Of a DNA stretch of 45,967 nt, positions 9,025 through 18,621 are shown one piece after another. The first letter of the stretch is position 1; the number at the start of each line of letters is the position of its first letter. The position numbers and the translations under genes are program-made. The notes under the pieces were generated by a model. The model searched no databases. It saw only the letters and a program-made list of their open reading frames with translations, and was not told the origin of the DNA. The stretch spans positions 1 to 45,967 of the forward strand of contig JAKVJW010000023.1 of the NCBI GenBank assembly GCA_022486815.1. The letters run 5' to 3'. Source of the DNA: Prevotella sp. (lineage in GTDB: Bacteria; Bacteroidota; Bacteroidia; Bacteroidales; Bacteroidaceae).

Positions 9025-9065
9025 GCAAGGGTCCCGAAGCAATCAAATTACTTCGGGACCCTTGC
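9025..9065 (+). terminator. Strong hairpin terminator after ddl
   Basis: A perfect 15-bp GC-rich inverted repeat, GCAAGGGTCCCGAAG at 9025-9039 and its complement at 9051-9065, with an 11-nt loop, 21 bp after the ddl stop. The T-run after it is poor, but the stem is very stable. Confidence 0.75.
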
Positions 9066-9163
9066 TGTTTGAAGTGTCAAATCATCTATCTTTTCTTCAA
9101 TTCTTCATTTTAAGTATTTATCCAAAGAGAATTGTTGAAAGCGATAAATATTGTTAAAAGAAA

Positions 9164-9195
9164 GATGGAGATTAATTTCCCAATTGATCTCCATC
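9164..9195 (-). terminator. Hairpin terminator after the porin gene
   Basis: GATGGAGATTAATT (9164-9177) pairs with AATTGATCTCCATC (9182-9195) with one mismatch. On the minus strand it is followed by CTTTCTTTTAAC, a fair U-rich tail, 30 bp after the porin stop. Confidence 0.7.
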
Positions 9196-9224
9196 ACGAA
9201 TGTTATAAAAGTCAATTTTATTAA

Positions 9225-10394
9225 TTAAAAGAAAAATTGGATGCGTCCGGTAATTATGTTAAAGCTTTCCATTCCTCGAAGATGTGAATTGTCGTAGTCT
9301 AGTTTAAAACGGAGGAAAGGTTTATAATAGTAATTGAGTCCAACCGTCAGTTGATTTGTCATTCTGCCAACTTGAAGGGTCTTGCCATTATTTGTCGTTA
9401 ATTCATGTACACCCAATCCTGCTTCAGGATCTTCAAGATCGACATGAGCAAAACGGACGGCAAGTTCAAGCGATCCAGGTTTAGGTAATGCAAGGCGAGC
9501 CCATGATTGGGAGTATTCATACGGTTGGCCGATAAGTTGAATAGCAGCTTGTCCATAAGCACCCCATGCTTTATATGATTTCAGGTCCGATATGGTATGG
9601 GTACGGCTCGTGTTGCTATAGATATATTCGCTTTGTATTGCTATGCGATTATAGGCAGCGATCAATTCTGTGCCAAGACGCAAGTTGTGCTTTGCATGTT
9701 CTACACTTGCAGTATTGAATTTATCACTAATAACAGGCGTTCCCAATGAACAGTTATAATTGTCAACACGATCTTCGTTGTAGTTTCCAGCTGTAGGTAC
9801 ACGATAGGATGCTGCAACTCCTATATGGAAGATAGATCCAGGGTTATGTATGGGAGCATAGGCAATGCGTCCTGTTAATGAGTACCCGTCACCAGCTTCT
9901 TTTCCATCACGTTTATTAGAGAAATTGGCATCATCAAATGCACCGGCTCCTATCCATAAACCTTTGCTCCAACCGACATATTCTATACCAAATCTACGAC
10001 CTGGTGCAAAAGCTTGTTGTACAATTCCCGCATCGATGAATTTGATATTACCAGAGGATTCCATGTAGTCTATTCCTAAGGGTTCTGCATAGTGCCCGAT
10101 CCGTGCGTATGAATTCGGTTTAAAGTTATATTGTAAATAGATATCTTTGTAAGAAATTTTTTTCTGAGCATACCCGAGATCAATTTTGGCGCTCCAATTC
10201 TCCCATTTTCCGCTTATTCCTACACGGAGGTCACTGATAGAAGCTCCGCTTGGTTCGTGTTCGTCGCTATTTTGAATGACCTGTGATCCATCAATATATC
10301 CACGTCCACTTACTTTTAGTGATAATTTATCTTGAGCAAATGAACCTTGTGCAACTAATAAAGCTGCAGAGGCTAACCATAAAATCTTTTTCAT
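9225..10394 (-). CDS. OprP/OprO-like outer-membrane porin
   Basis: A 389-residue outer-membrane beta-barrel with a signal peptide (MKKILWLASAALLVAQGSFAQ). Alternating amphipathic strands run through the whole chain and it ends in the barrel-closing GRIQFFF with a C-terminal aromatic. The segment YARIGHYAEPLGIDYMESS and the block PGRRFGIEYVGW are typical of the phosphate-selective porin O/P family as found in Bacteroidetes. OprP-type porins pass phosphate or polyphosphate anions, but selectivity cannot be read from sequence. It is the last gene of the glp-side gene series, which suggests a role in uptake of glycerol, glycerol phosphates or released phosphate; this is inference. Confidence 0.8.
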   Translation of the reverse strand: MKKILWLASAALLVAQGSFAQDKLSLKVSGRGYIDGSQVIQNSDEHEPSGASISDLRVGISGKWENWSAKIDLGYAQKKISYKDIYLQYNFKPNSYARIGHYAEPLGIDYMESSGNIKFIDAGIVQQAFAPGRRFGIEYVGWSKGLWIGAGAFDDANFSNKRDGKEAGDGYSLTGRIAYAPIHNPGSIFHIGVAASYRVPTAGNYNEDRVDNYNCSLGTPVISDKFNTASVEHAKHNLRLGTELIAAYNRIAIQSEYIYSNTSRTHTISDLKSYKAWGAYGQAAIQLIGQPYEYSQSWARLALPKPGSLELAVRFAHVDLEDPEAGLGVHELTTNNGKTLQVGRMTNQLTVGLNYYYKPFLRFKLDYDNSHLRGMESFNIITGRIQFFF

Positions 10395-10438
10395 ATTATA
10401 TTAGATAAGTTGTTGTTGATCTTTATTCACTTCTTCAA

Positions 10439-10469
10439 TTTGGCTGTCTTTTGTACAAAGGCAGCCAAA
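10439..10469 (-). terminator. Hairpin between the HAD phosphatase and porin genes
   Basis: TTTGGCTG (10439-10446) pairs with CAGCCAAA (10462-10469), with CTTTTG/CAAAG extending the stem. It could end or attenuate the upstream transcript before the porin gene. The T-run is weak. Confidence 0.5.
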
Positions 10470-10492
10470 AGAGTCTGGATAACTAATAGAAA

Positions 10493-11455
10493 TTAATAAG
10501 TGACAACTTCAGGTGTAAAAACATTAGAGACAGCATTTTTCTTTACACCAAGCTGGTCACATACATATTTGTAGTCTTTCTCAGGAACATCACGTACATA
10601 TTCTGTAATACAGTTGGGATCAGCTGCCCAATATTCTTTGCAGGTTTTTCCTCCGAAAACTGCTTCTTTTTTTGTGTTATTAGGATTTAGGATTAATTTC
10701 AATCCAACGGAAGTATTCATCATTTCCATATCACCACGGCTGTTGCCAGCTGCAAATAATGGTTTTGCCTTTACAAAAGTGTTAACAACTTCAGCTTTAC
10801 CTTCATCTTGTGGAACAGGATAGACGAGTTGGTCTGTTACGGTACCATCAGCTTTGATAAGAGAGCGTACACCAAGCATGCGATCTTCTGATATACCTAA
10901 CTGTTCGCAACAGAAACGTTGGTAAAGTAATTCTGGTGATGCAGATATAATCCAAATTTCAAAGCCATAGTTTCTCAGGTTAGAAAGTAAGGTCTTCATC
11001 TGTGGATAGAACTTGTTCTGATATTTCTCTTTGAACATATCATAACCAATATTCTGAATCTTTTCTGAAGTCGTACCGCTTAAGAAACGGATGCGGTTTT
11101 TTACATACTCTACACCAACGTTGTTACCATGAAGAAGTTGGTCAACGATTTTCATTTTAGCAATAGAATTGGCATCTTTTTTCCCCTTATATGTCCGTAC
11201 TGCATAGTCATAAAGGGCTTCATCTGCAAGATAATGTGGACATTGGCCAAACAGTGTTCCATCACAGTCAAATACAGCAACTTTGCGTTGTTTCATGGTA
11301 ACTGTTGATTCAAGAAAGTTTTGAATCTTACTGTTTGTCAGATCGCTCCACCCGACAATCTTTTGATAATGATAATTCTGGGCAAATCCAGGTAGGATAC
11401 CAATTACGAATAGTACCAATGCCATCGAAATTGATTTTTTTGAAAAATGGTTCAT
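10493..11455 (-). CDS. Secreted HAD-superfamily phosphatase in the glp locus
   Basis: A 320-residue protein with a signal peptide (cleavage near residue 25, GFAQ) and a complete HAD phosphatase set: nucleophile D63 and D65 in VFDCDGTLF, the motif-II serine in WIISASPE (about 171-173), motif-III lysine K220 in DEGKAEVV, and motif IV G237-NSRGD242. The long helical cap after motif I suggests subfamily I, as in phosphoserine or phosphocholine phosphatases. It should act in the periplasm. Lying between glpF and a porin, it may release glycerol or phosphate from phosphorylated glycerol compounds; phosphocholine or phosphoethanolamine are alternatives. The substrate is not shown by the sequence. 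Confidence 0.8.
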   Translation of the reverse strand: MNHFSKKSISMALVLFVIGILPGFAQNYHYQKIVGWSDLTNSKIQNFLESTVTMKQRKVAVFDCDGTLFGQCPHYLADEALYDYAVRTYKGKKDANSIAKMKIVDQLLHGNNVGVEYVKNRIRFLSGTTSEKIQNIGYDMFKEKYQNKFYPQMKTLLSNLRNYGFEIWIISASPELLYQRFCCEQLGISEDRMLGVRSLIKADGTVTDQLVYPVPQDEGKAEVVNTFVKAKPLFAAGNSRGDMEMMNTSVGLKLILNPNNTKKEAVFGGKTCKEYWAADPNCITEYVRDVPEKDYKYVCDQLGVKKNAVSNVFTPEVVTY

Positions 11456-11507
11456 AATATTTGTTTTAAAAGTTAATTTGATCTTTTGAAAGTTATAATA
11501 TTTCTTC

Positions 11508-12263
11508 TTAACAGAAGTGCCATAAATAGCCTATACCGGCAGCAAGCATCGCTCCGAAAATCGGGCCGCAGATGGGCACCCATGCATAGCTCCACCCACT
11601 ATCTCTTTTTCCTTTGATGGGAAGAACCTGATGGGCAAGACGTGGAGCTAAATCACGAGCTGGATTCATGGCGTATCCTGTAGGACCGCCAATTGACATA
11701 CCAATAGAGACGATGACCATGGTTACAGGAAATGCGCCTAAACCGCCCATTGTTGCAAGGTTCTTACCGGTGTCAGAAGTGTAGTTTTGCGGAAGCAGGC
11801 AAATAATGAGAAGTACAAGTACGAATGCACAGACGGTCTCGACGATAAAAGCACGTCCATTATGCCCCTCAATAGCAGGCATTGTGCAGAAAATAGTCAA
11901 TTTCCCCTGTGGATCGTCTGTAATATCAAAGTGTTCCTTGTAAACGACATATACCATCACAGCACCAATAAAAGCACCTGCTATCTGGGCGATGATATAA
12001 GGAAAGACATTGGACCACGGGAATGCTCCTGCAGTTGCCAGTCCAATTGTTACGCAAGGGTTCAAATGTGCTCCAGAATTGTGAGCAATGAAGACTCCAG
12101 CCATGACAGCAAATCCCCATCCAAATGCAATGGTGATCCAACTTGCACCATAACCTTTAGATTTTTTTAGTCCAGTTGTTGCACAAACACCATCTCCTAG
12201 AAGGATCATTACTAAAGTTCCTAAAAATTCCAGGAAACATCTGTAGGTTAATGAGTAATCCAT
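11508..12263 (-). CDS. glpF: Glycerol facilitator (aquaglyceroporin)
   Basis: A 251-residue MIP-family channel with six membrane helices and two half-helices. The first pore motif is N68-P-C (HNSGAHLNPC) instead of the standard NPA; the second is N200-P-A-R-D204, where the Asp after NPAR marks glycerol-conducting members. It lets glycerol cross the inner membrane to be trapped by GlpK. The gene starts 19 bp after glpK, so the two are surely co-transcribed. Confidence 0.93.
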   Translation of the reverse strand: MDYSLTYRCFLEFLGTLVMILLGDGVCATTGLKKSKGYGASWITIAFGWGFAVMAGVFIAHNSGAHLNPCVTIGLATAGAFPWSNVFPYIIAQIAGAFIGAVMVYVVYKEHFDITDDPQGKLTIFCTMPAIEGHNGRAFIVETVCAFVLVLLIICLLPQNYTSDTGKNLATMGGLGAFPVTMVIVSIGMSIGGPTGYAMNPARDLAPRLAHQVLPIKGKRDSGWSYAWVPICGPIFGAMLAAGIGYLWHFC

Positions 12264-12282
12264 AATATTAATGATTATAGGT

Positions 12283-13794
12283 TTATGATTTGATTTTGCT
12301 ATCTTTTGTTAAGGTGCGTTTCATAGCATCTATCCAACCAGCTTTTTCCTGAGCAATTTGATCTGTATTAGCGTTCTCCGGTTCAAATTTGCGTTCAGCC
12401 TGCCATTGTGTACGGATTTCATCAATGTTTTTCCAATATCCGGTTGCCAAACCTGCCAAATAAGCAGCACCTAATGCTGTAGTCTCTGTGATTTTCGGAC
12501 GGATTACTTCTGTATTAAGAATGTCTGCCTGAAATTGCATCATTAAATTATTACGAGAAGCTCCGCCATCAACCTTTAACTCTTTTATTTGATTTCCGGT
12601 ATCCCGGATCATCGCATTGACGATATCATAGGTTTGGAAGGCAATTCCTTCAAGGGCAGCACGTGCTATGTGTGCAGCAGTAGTGCCACGGCTGATGCCA
12701 CAAATGACTCCTCTTGCATATTGATCCCAGTAAGGTGCTGCCAGTCCAGTTAGGGCAGGTACAAAAAATACTCCCCCCGTATCAGGAACCTGAGAGGCAA
12801 GATCTTCTATTTCACTGGAAGATTTGATGATTCCTAATCCGTCACGGAGCCATTGTACAACTGATCCGCCTACAAAGATAGAGCCTTCAAAGGCGTATTG
12901 CACTTTATCTCCGATTTTCCATGCAACAGTAGTCAGCAGATTATTCTTAGAAAGGATAGGTTTATCTCCTAAATTCATCATCAAAAAGCATCCTGTACCG
13001 TATGTGTTTTTCATGGATCCCGGTTCAATACACATCTGACCGAATAGTGCTGCCTGCTGGTCACCAGCAATACCACAAATAGGCACTTCATGAGCGAAGA
13101 TAGTCGTTTTGGTTGTACCATAGACTTCCGAACATGATTTTACCTCGGGCATCATGGATATTGGAATTCCCAACATATCGAGTAATTCTTGATCCCATTG
13201 CATAGTATTGATGTTAAATAGCATAGTACGACTGGCATTCGTAACGTCAGTGATGTGTAAAGTGCCTCTGGTAAGCCGCCAAACTAACCAACTGTCTACA
13301 TTTCCGAATCTCAGCTTGCCTTCTTTAGCACGTTTACGGGCTCCTTCTACATGGTCAAGGATCCACTTAATTTTTGTACCACTAAAGTAAGCATCAATGA
13401 TTAAACCTGTTTTCTTCCGGATTATATCTGTTTTGCCTTCTGCTCTTAACTGATCGCAAAACTCGGAAGTACGACGATCCTGCCAGACAATGGCATTATA
13501 GATAGGTTCTTCTGTATCGATATCCCATACGATAGTAGTTTCACGTTGGTTAGTGATTCCGATGCCAGCTATATTCTTACCATTTATGTCTATTTTTGAG
13601 ATTGCTTCAGCAATTACAGAAGCCTGGACGGCCCAGATTTCATTAGGATTCTGTTCCACCCATCCGGATTGAGGGAAAAATTGTTTGAACTCTCTTTGTG
13701 CGGATGATTTTATTTGTCCGTCATGATCGAAAATCATTGCTCTTGCACTGGTTGTACCTTCGTCAAGGGCTAGGATGTATTTGTCTTCTTCCAT
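12283..13794 (-). CDS. glpK: Glycerol kinase
   Basis: A 503-residue FGGY-family kinase, full length. [15 protein letters not shown] at the N-terminus is the phosphate-binding loop; [28 protein letters not shown] and the FGGY signature [18 protein letters not shown] are all in place. It converts glycerol and ATP to sn-glycerol-3-phosphate. It is separated from glpC by 155 bp, in which I see no clear terminator, so it may be read both from the glpA promoter and from an internal one. Confidence 0.97.
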   Translation of the reverse strand: MEEDKYILALDEGTTSARAMIFDHDGQIKSSAQREFKQFFPQSGWVEQNPNEIWAVQASVIAEAISKIDINGKNIAGIGITNQRETTIVWDIDTEEPIYNAIVWQDRRTSEFCDQLRAEGKTDIIRKKTGLIIDAYFSGTKIKWILDHVEGARKRAKEGKLRFGNVDSWLVWRLTRGTLHITDVTNASRTMLFNINTMQWDQELLDMLGIPISMMPEVKSCSEVYGTTKTTIFAHEVPICGIAGDQQAALFGQMCIEPGSMKNTYGTGCFLMMNLGDKPILSKNNLLTTVAWKIGDKVQYAFEGSIFVGGSVVQWLRDGLGIIKSSSEIEDLASQVPDTGGVFFVPALTGLAAPYWDQYARGVICGISRGTTAAHIARAALEGIAFQTYDIVNAMIRDTGNQIKELKVDGGASRNNLMMQFQADILNTEVIRPKITETTALGAAYLAGLATGYWKNIDEIRTQWQAERKFEPENANTDQIAQEKAGWIDAMKRTLTKDSKIKS

Positions 13795-13949
13795 AATATT
13801 AATTAATGTTTTTTTCTTGATCTTAGATAATCGTATTTTTATATGGTAGTGTACATGTATTATAGCTTTTGTGTTTCCTAAGTAATTTAGAGTCCTGCCG
13901 AATGCATGGTACAGGTTGTAATATTTAAGGTAAGCAGGGAGATATTGGA

Positions 13950-15206
13950 TTACTTGATCACATGGTTGAGCTTTTTCGTTTCTTCAACGTCAAGTGCCTG
14001 GGCGATAAGAGAAATCGGATTCTCTACCTTATAGCCAGTGGACATTTCTATTTGCCATTTACAGGTCTCACAGTCAGTTGCAACAATTTCCGGATTCACC
14101 TCTTTTATCTGTTTAAACAGGGGAGCTCCGATTTTCTGAGAGTTTTGATAGTTTTCTTTCTTAAAGCCGTATGTGCCTGCGATACCACAACACTGAGATT
14201 CAAGAACAGTTAGTTGAAGACCCGGAATCATCTTTAGCAGTTCAATACTGTAGATAGCCCAGCCCATTCGTTCCATGTGGCAGGCGGTATGATAAGCTAC
14301 TTTCTTCTTGAAATCTTTACGGAATACCAATTTGATCTTATCTGCCTCGAGCAGTTTGAATAAGAAGCGGGTTGCAATGGAAATTTTTTCTCGTACATCA
14401 TCGTTGTGGATGTTTAGCAAGGCTTTGTATTCATCACGTATAGTGAAAGTACATGTAGAACTGGTAGTCAGTACAGCCTCATTATCCTTGATGGATTCAC
14501 GCATGGAGTTGATGTTAATCTCTCCCTGTCTTTTTGCCTGATTATAGAGACCGTTGGCGATAAGGGCGACGCCACAGCATTTTTCTTTTTCCAGTAATTT
14601 GACTCCATATCCGACTGCATTCATGACTTTTACGAAGTCCTTACCCAGTTGAGGATAATTATAGTTGGCATAACAGCCATGGAAGTAGCTGACGTGACGA
14701 GGATATTTTGCCTGTTCTGCTTCATGCTTCCTATACCATGATTCAAACTTTTCGTGACTGTAAGATGGAAACTGACGGTGCTTGTCGATCTTGAAAGTAG
14801 AATCCAACACTTTCTTGGTGATACTCAGCCCCAGGGAGAAGTTGACAATAGGGGCGAATGCGGTGGCCAGTCCTCCAACGAAATCCGTATTCGCCAGCAT
14901 CCGGTCTCTTAAGCCTGGTCTGTGTGTACTATATTTGATACGAGCAGCCTGGATGATATCCCCCACTTTCACTCCTTCCGGACAGGCTATTTCACAGCGC
15001 TTGCAGTTGAGACAGAGTTTTAGCATTTCGTCGAAATATTTCGGATCTTTCAGCCGGTAGCGTTCAGTGTCAGGACCATCCTCTTTAGGACCACGATATC
15101 TCGGCTCTACGGCTGCAACCGGACAGTAGACTGTACATATTGTGCATTTGAGGCATTTCTCAAAGTCGTGTGTGCTTATATTTTCTAATTGAGTTTTTTC
15201 TAACAT
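13950..15206 (-). CDS. glpC: Anaerobic glycerol-3-phosphate dehydrogenase, subunit C
   Basis: A 418-residue iron-sulfur subunit. Two 4Fe-4S clusters are predicted from C18-x2-C21-x2-C24-x3-C28-P and C65-x2-C68-x2-C71-x3-C75-P. The C-terminal part has two CCG domains (EKCCGVAL and SQCCGIAG) like those of heterodisulfide reductase. GlpC anchors the GlpAB catalytic dimer to the membrane and passes electrons to menaquinone. It begins 4 bp after glpB. Confidence 0.95.
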   Translation of the reverse strand: MLEKTQLENISTHDFEKCLKCTICTVYCPVAAVEPRYRGPKEDGPDTERYRLKDPKYFDEMLKLCLNCKRCEIACPEGVKVGDIIQAARIKYSTHRPGLRDRMLANTDFVGGLATAFAPIVNFSLGLSITKKVLDSTFKIDKHRQFPSYSHEKFESWYRKHEAEQAKYPRHVSYFHGCYANYNYPQLGKDFVKVMNAVGYGVKLLEKEKCCGVALIANGLYNQAKRQGEININSMRESIKDNEAVLTTSSTCTFTIRDEYKALLNIHNDDVREKISIATRFLFKLLEADKIKLVFRKDFKKKVAYHTACHMERMGWAIYSIELLKMIPGLQLTVLESQCCGIAGTYGFKKENYQNSQKIGAPLFKQIKEVNPEIVATDCETCKWQIEMSTGYKVENPISLIAQALDVEETKKLNHVIK

Positions 15207-15210
15207 CGCA

Positions 15211-16458
15211 TTACTTCTTTAATATATTTTCTGCTACTTGCAGACCAGTTAGAAGAGAGACTCCCTCACTGTCGGCAGACTTAATAGGGTTATGACCATT
15301 GAGAATTGATCCGACAGCATAGAGGTTGTTGATTTCTTCCCCGTTCTTCTGAACATTAAAATTGCAGTCTGTCTTGACGCCGTAACTCATATAAGGTTGA
15401 GTATCGAAGATGTTTTCTTTAGTCCATTGTGTCCGGTCATCCGGGCCATCAATATCAAGGTTGAAGAGCGATTCAAACATGTGATTATAGTTTGAGTTAA
15501 TACCTCCACTAAAGAATGATCCGGTTGCCAAGACAAAGTTGTCAGCTTGGAGAGGTTCGTCCTGTAAATTTTCTGTATAGATACATTTGAGTTTATAATT
15601 TTCAAAATCACCTTTGACAACCTTGTTTTGTTCGAGGAACATACCTCCTTGGGACTGGAAATATTGGCGAAGCCTAGTCTGGATGAATACTCCCTGTACA
15701 GATGGAGGCATAGTTGCTACAAAAGTAATTTGAGCATGAATACTTTGTTTTAAGAGCATGATGGCAGTTGGATTTGCTATACCTAAGACGGATGGCAAGA
15801 TAACTATGTCCTGTGTCTGACTGATTTGATTGATTTCATCAGCCACTTTTTTGATATTATTTTCTTCTTCCAACACTTTGGCAATATTTGTTGCTCTCAT
15901 CTCGGACGGATTCTCTCTTGCATGTTCAAGTTCTGGAGTAGTGAAAGTTTTCAAAGTGACTTTTACTCCCTTTCTTGAGAGATTATCAACCAGAAACTCT
16001 ATTGGGAAATCAAGAAATCCACAAATGTTGGCAATAATTACTTCTTCATAAGGAAATTGGTCAGGACTTTCGAGGGTGACCATATTGTCTACAGTAAGCC
16101 ATGTCGGTTTGGCAATGCCAATAGGAGAGAGCCTGAAATGATTCTTTTCAACTTGTCCATTTACTTTTATTCCAGCGGTATTTAATAACTCCTGAGCTTG
16201 TCCAGCACGTGTTCCCAATAGCGCAGTACCTATCTTAGAGTAAGGATGTTCTGAATCAAGTTGTTTAGCAGCTTCTATCGGGTTATTTACAATATTTCCT
16301 TGTTTGTTATATCCTAAGAGGTCAAAAGAACCTGAATTAAAGTGCAGTCTGCTCTGACCAGCAGCGGCGATCATGACCTTCTGTCCCTTTCTCGTTAGGG
16401 AAATGCCACATGCAAGTCCGCTGAGTCCACCACCTATAATTATTGTATCATATCTCAT
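15211..16458 (-). CDS. glpB: Anaerobic glycerol-3-phosphate dehydrogenase, subunit B
   Basis: A 415-residue flavoprotein with an N-terminal Rossmann loop (YDTIIIGGGLSGLACGISL) and the GlpB-typical SRLHFNSGSFDLLG. GlpB is the second flavin subunit of the anaerobic enzyme and relays electrons from GlpA to GlpC. Its start overlaps the end of glpA by 4 bp, a sign of translational coupling. Confidence 0.94.
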   Translation of the reverse strand: MRYDTIIIGGGLSGLACGISLTRKGQKVMIAAAGQSRLHFNSGSFDLLGYNKQGNIVNNPIEAAKQLDSEHPYSKIGTALLGTRAGQAQELLNTAGIKVNGQVEKNHFRLSPIGIAKPTWLTVDNMVTLESPDQFPYEEVIIANICGFLDFPIEFLVDNLSRKGVKVTLKTFTTPELEHARENPSEMRATNIAKVLEEENNIKKVADEINQISQTQDIVILPSVLGIANPTAIMLLKQSIHAQITFVATMPPSVQGVFIQTRLRQYFQSQGGMFLEQNKVVKGDFENYKLKCIYTENLQDEPLQADNFVLATGSFFSGGINSNYNHMFESLFNLDIDGPDDRTQWTKENIFDTQPYMSYGVKTDCNFNVQKNGEEINNLYAVGSILNGHNPIKSADSEGVSLLTGLQVAENILKK

Positions 16459-18083
16459 GGCTGATCTTCCTTTTTTAATGGAGTTAATTGATTAAGTCCG
16501 CAGAGTCCTTCATAGATTTGCGACATGAGTTGTCCTTCTTTTAAAGTTTCTCCCCAAGCCACAGGGAACATTCCCTTCCAGCGCTCCGAGATAAAGTCGG
16601 TCAGGTCCTGCTCGCTTTTTTGCACTTCGAGTTTCGCTACTTTACAGAGAACATTTGCAGCCCTGCAGGCGCAGAGCTCACTTTGACAAGTACCCATACC
16701 CATTCTTGTATGTCGACGTAGATTGACTAGATTATCAGTATTTAATTTATTTACAACATACTTGACTTCTCCTACACTGACCTCTTCGCATTCGCAAACC
16801 ATTGCTTTATCTTCAATAGTTTGATGAGGAATTTCTTGTGTGAGTGTACCGTGGCGGCCTTCTTGTACAAAGGATGTGTAACTATGAGGTTTTGAATTTT
16901 TAGCTATAACGGATTCTGATCCCGGTAGGGGAGTTGTAGCAGTTTTACATCTTCTGTCAATACCAAGTTTTGTGCAGGCTAAGTCGGTAGCTTGTTCAGC
17001 CATACGCCTGTAAGTCATCATTTTCCCCCCTGTTATTGTTATGAATCCTTTCAATCCGTCACGCGTTTCATGATCAAGAAGGACGATGCCGCGGCTGATA
17101 CTCCTGCCTGAAGGGTCATTGTCTTTAGCAACTAATGGCCGGACGCCTGCGTAAGCGCGTATAATCCTTGTGGATGCCAGTACTGGAGCCATTTGCTCGC
17201 CTTCTGTAATTAATGTGTTTACTTCTTCCGGAGTAACTTTTAGATCATCTATGGTCTCGACTGGAACTTGGTCGCTGGTCGTACCGATGACGCAAACGGT
17301 GTCATCCGGAACAAGTATATCCGCATTGGCTGGTTTCCTGCAACGATTGATGACCATGTTATTTACACGATGTCCGAAAATCAATAGTGATCCTTTAGCT
17401 GGAAACATGTTGACCGTTACACCTGCCATACGTGCAATGAGGCCACCCCAGCTTCCGGCAGCATTAATAGTTAACCTTGAGTGAATTTCACAGGTTTTTC
17501 CAGTTTTGTTGTTACGAAGTATAACACCCTTGATGCGACCGTTCTCATTGATAAAGCCGATAACTTCATGGTAAGTCAGAAATTCTCCTCCATTTCTTTT
17601 TGCATCTATAACATTTGCTATAGAAAGTCGGAAAGGATCAATAGATGCATCTGGAACTTTGACTGCACCGATTAAATCGGGATTGACAGCTGGTTCAATT
17701 TGTCTTGCATATTCTGGATCAATGATTTCAGCATTGATTCCAGCTTTATGACATGCTTCAACAAATTTTTTCTGATAACTTAAATCATCTGCTGGTAGAG
17801 TGATGAATAATCCGTTGGTTGGATCGATACAATGTCGTGCAATCCTCCGGAGAATCATATTCTCTTGGAAACATTCTTTCGCAGATTCCGGATCAGTGAC
17901 AGCATAGCGAGAGCCACTATGGAGAAGGCCGTGATTGCGTCCTGTTGCTCCGTTTGTGAAATCTTGCTTTTCCACAAGCAGAACTTTTAAGCCTCGCATT
18001 GCGCAGTCTCTTGCGGTTCCCACACCAGTAATGCCTCCTCCAATGATGATAACATCATAAAGGGTATGTGTATTATTATTCAT
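16455..18083 (-). CDS. glpA: Anaerobic glycerol-3-phosphate dehydrogenase, subunit A
   Basis: A 542-residue FAD-dependent dehydrogenase that oxidises sn-glycerol-3-phosphate to dihydroxyacetone phosphate. The FAD loop is at residues 12-22 (IIIGGGITGVG), followed by FTNGATGRNHGLLHSG. The C-terminal BFD-like [2Fe-2S] domain carries VCECEEVS and CQSELCACRA, which separates GlpA from aerobic GlpD. It is the first gene of the operon, with a consensus promoter about 125 bp upstream. Confidence 0.95.
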   Translation of the reverse strand: MNNNTHTLYDVIIIGGGITGVGTARDCAMRGLKVLLVEKQDFTNGATGRNHGLLHSGSRYAVTDPESAKECFQENMILRRIARHCIDPTNGLFITLPADDLSYQKKFVEACHKAGINAEIIDPEYARQIEPAVNPDLIGAVKVPDASIDPFRLSIANVIDAKRNGGEFLTYHEVIGFINENGRIKGVILRNNKTGKTCEIHSRLTINAAGSWGGLIARMAGVTVNMFPAKGSLLIFGHRVNNMVINRCRKPANADILVPDDTVCVIGTTSDQVPVETIDDLKVTPEEVNTLITEGEQMAPVLASTRIIRAYAGVRPLVAKDNDPSGRSISRGIVLLDHETRDGLKGFITITGGKMMTYRRMAEQATDLACTKLGIDRRCKTATTPLPGSESVIAKNSKPHSYTSFVQEGRHGTLTQEIPHQTIEDKAMVCECEEVSVGEVKYVVNKLNTDNLVNLRRHTRMGMGTCQSELCACRAANVLCKVAKLEVQKSEQDLTDFISERWKGMFPVAWGETLKEGQLMSQIYEGLCGLNQLTPLKKEDQP

Positions 18084-18213
18084 ATTCTGGTCAATAGTAG
18101 TTTTAAGGTTCTTAAAAACTTTGGAACAGTATTCTTCTTTTATGTTCTTTCTAAAAATAAGAATTAACGAGCTTTACGTTTTTGTTCGTAAGTGTATTTG
18201 TTTCTTTTCGGAA

Positions 18214-18244
18214 CAAATATAGTTTCATTTCTAATTATATCCAA
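18214..18244 (-). promoter_or_regulatory. Promoter of the glpABC operon
   Basis: On the minus strand TTGG (18241-18244), 19 nt, then TATATTTG (18214-18221), matching the Bacteroidetes consensus. The leader is about 125 nt. Just downstream, TTTGTTC (18181-18187) and GAACAAA (18211-18217) form a spaced inverted repeat that covers the start region. Confidence 0.65.
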
Positions 18245-18289
18245 TTAAATTAACCTTAATTAGCTAAATCATAGTACTATTAACATATC

Positions 18290-18328
18290 GTTCTATATAA
18301 AAAGAGAAGAATGTTCTTATATAGAACA
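18290..18328. promoter_or_regulatory. Candidate GlpR operator (nested inverted repeats)
   Basis: The 538-bp divergent region between glpA and glpR (18084-18621) holds two nested dyads: GTTCTATATAA (18290-18300) with its perfect 11-bp complement at 18317-18327, and the compact palindrome TGTTCT-TATAT-AGAACA (18312-18328). Position between the two divergent units suggests a regulator site; which protein binds is not shown. Confidence 0.45.
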
Positions 18329-18472
18329 ATTATTTTCTTTTGCTTATACAAATAATTGTGTATTCTTTGGCATAAATTGATTTTAAGGAGTGCTTTTCCT
18401 ATTAGAATAAGAATATTTGTTAAATATAAGGTTAAAAAGACATACTTTTTATTTAATCACTGAAAAAAAAAC

Positions 18473-18480
18473 TAATTTTG
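18473..18480 (+). promoter_or_regulatory. -7 box of the glpR promoter
   Basis: TAATTTTG fits TAnnTTTG, ~140 bp upstream of glpR on its strand. The matching -33 element is weak (TATT). Confidence 0.4.
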
Positions 18481-18502
18481 TCATTGATGAGCTTTGAAAA
18501 TA

Positions 18503-18619
18503 ATGGCAAGATACTTGAAAGAAACCATAAGATTGATATTTTGGCAGAAAGAAGAAGTTCTAACCTTTGCTGATTCTGACAGAGCGTTTCGGCAAACGAT
18601 TGATGCAAATGAATCATAA
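18503..18619 (+). CDS. Possible 38-residue leader ORF before glpR
   Basis: ATG at 18503 opens a frame of 38 codons that ends in TAA at 18617-18619, only 2 nt before the glpR ATG, and lies just downstream of a likely -7 box. The product would start MARYLKETIRLIFWQKEEVL. I recognise no family. The tight junction with glpR would suit translational coupling, but a frame of this length can occur by chance. Confidence 0.25.
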   Translation: MARYLKETIRLIFWQKEEVLTFADSDRAFRQTIDANES

Positions 18620-18621
18620 TT

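Noticed and set aside
11787..12170. 127-codon plus-strand ORF opposite glpF
   Set aside because: Antisense shadow of a conserved membrane protein; composition is odd (Cys/Ser rich) and there is no promoter.
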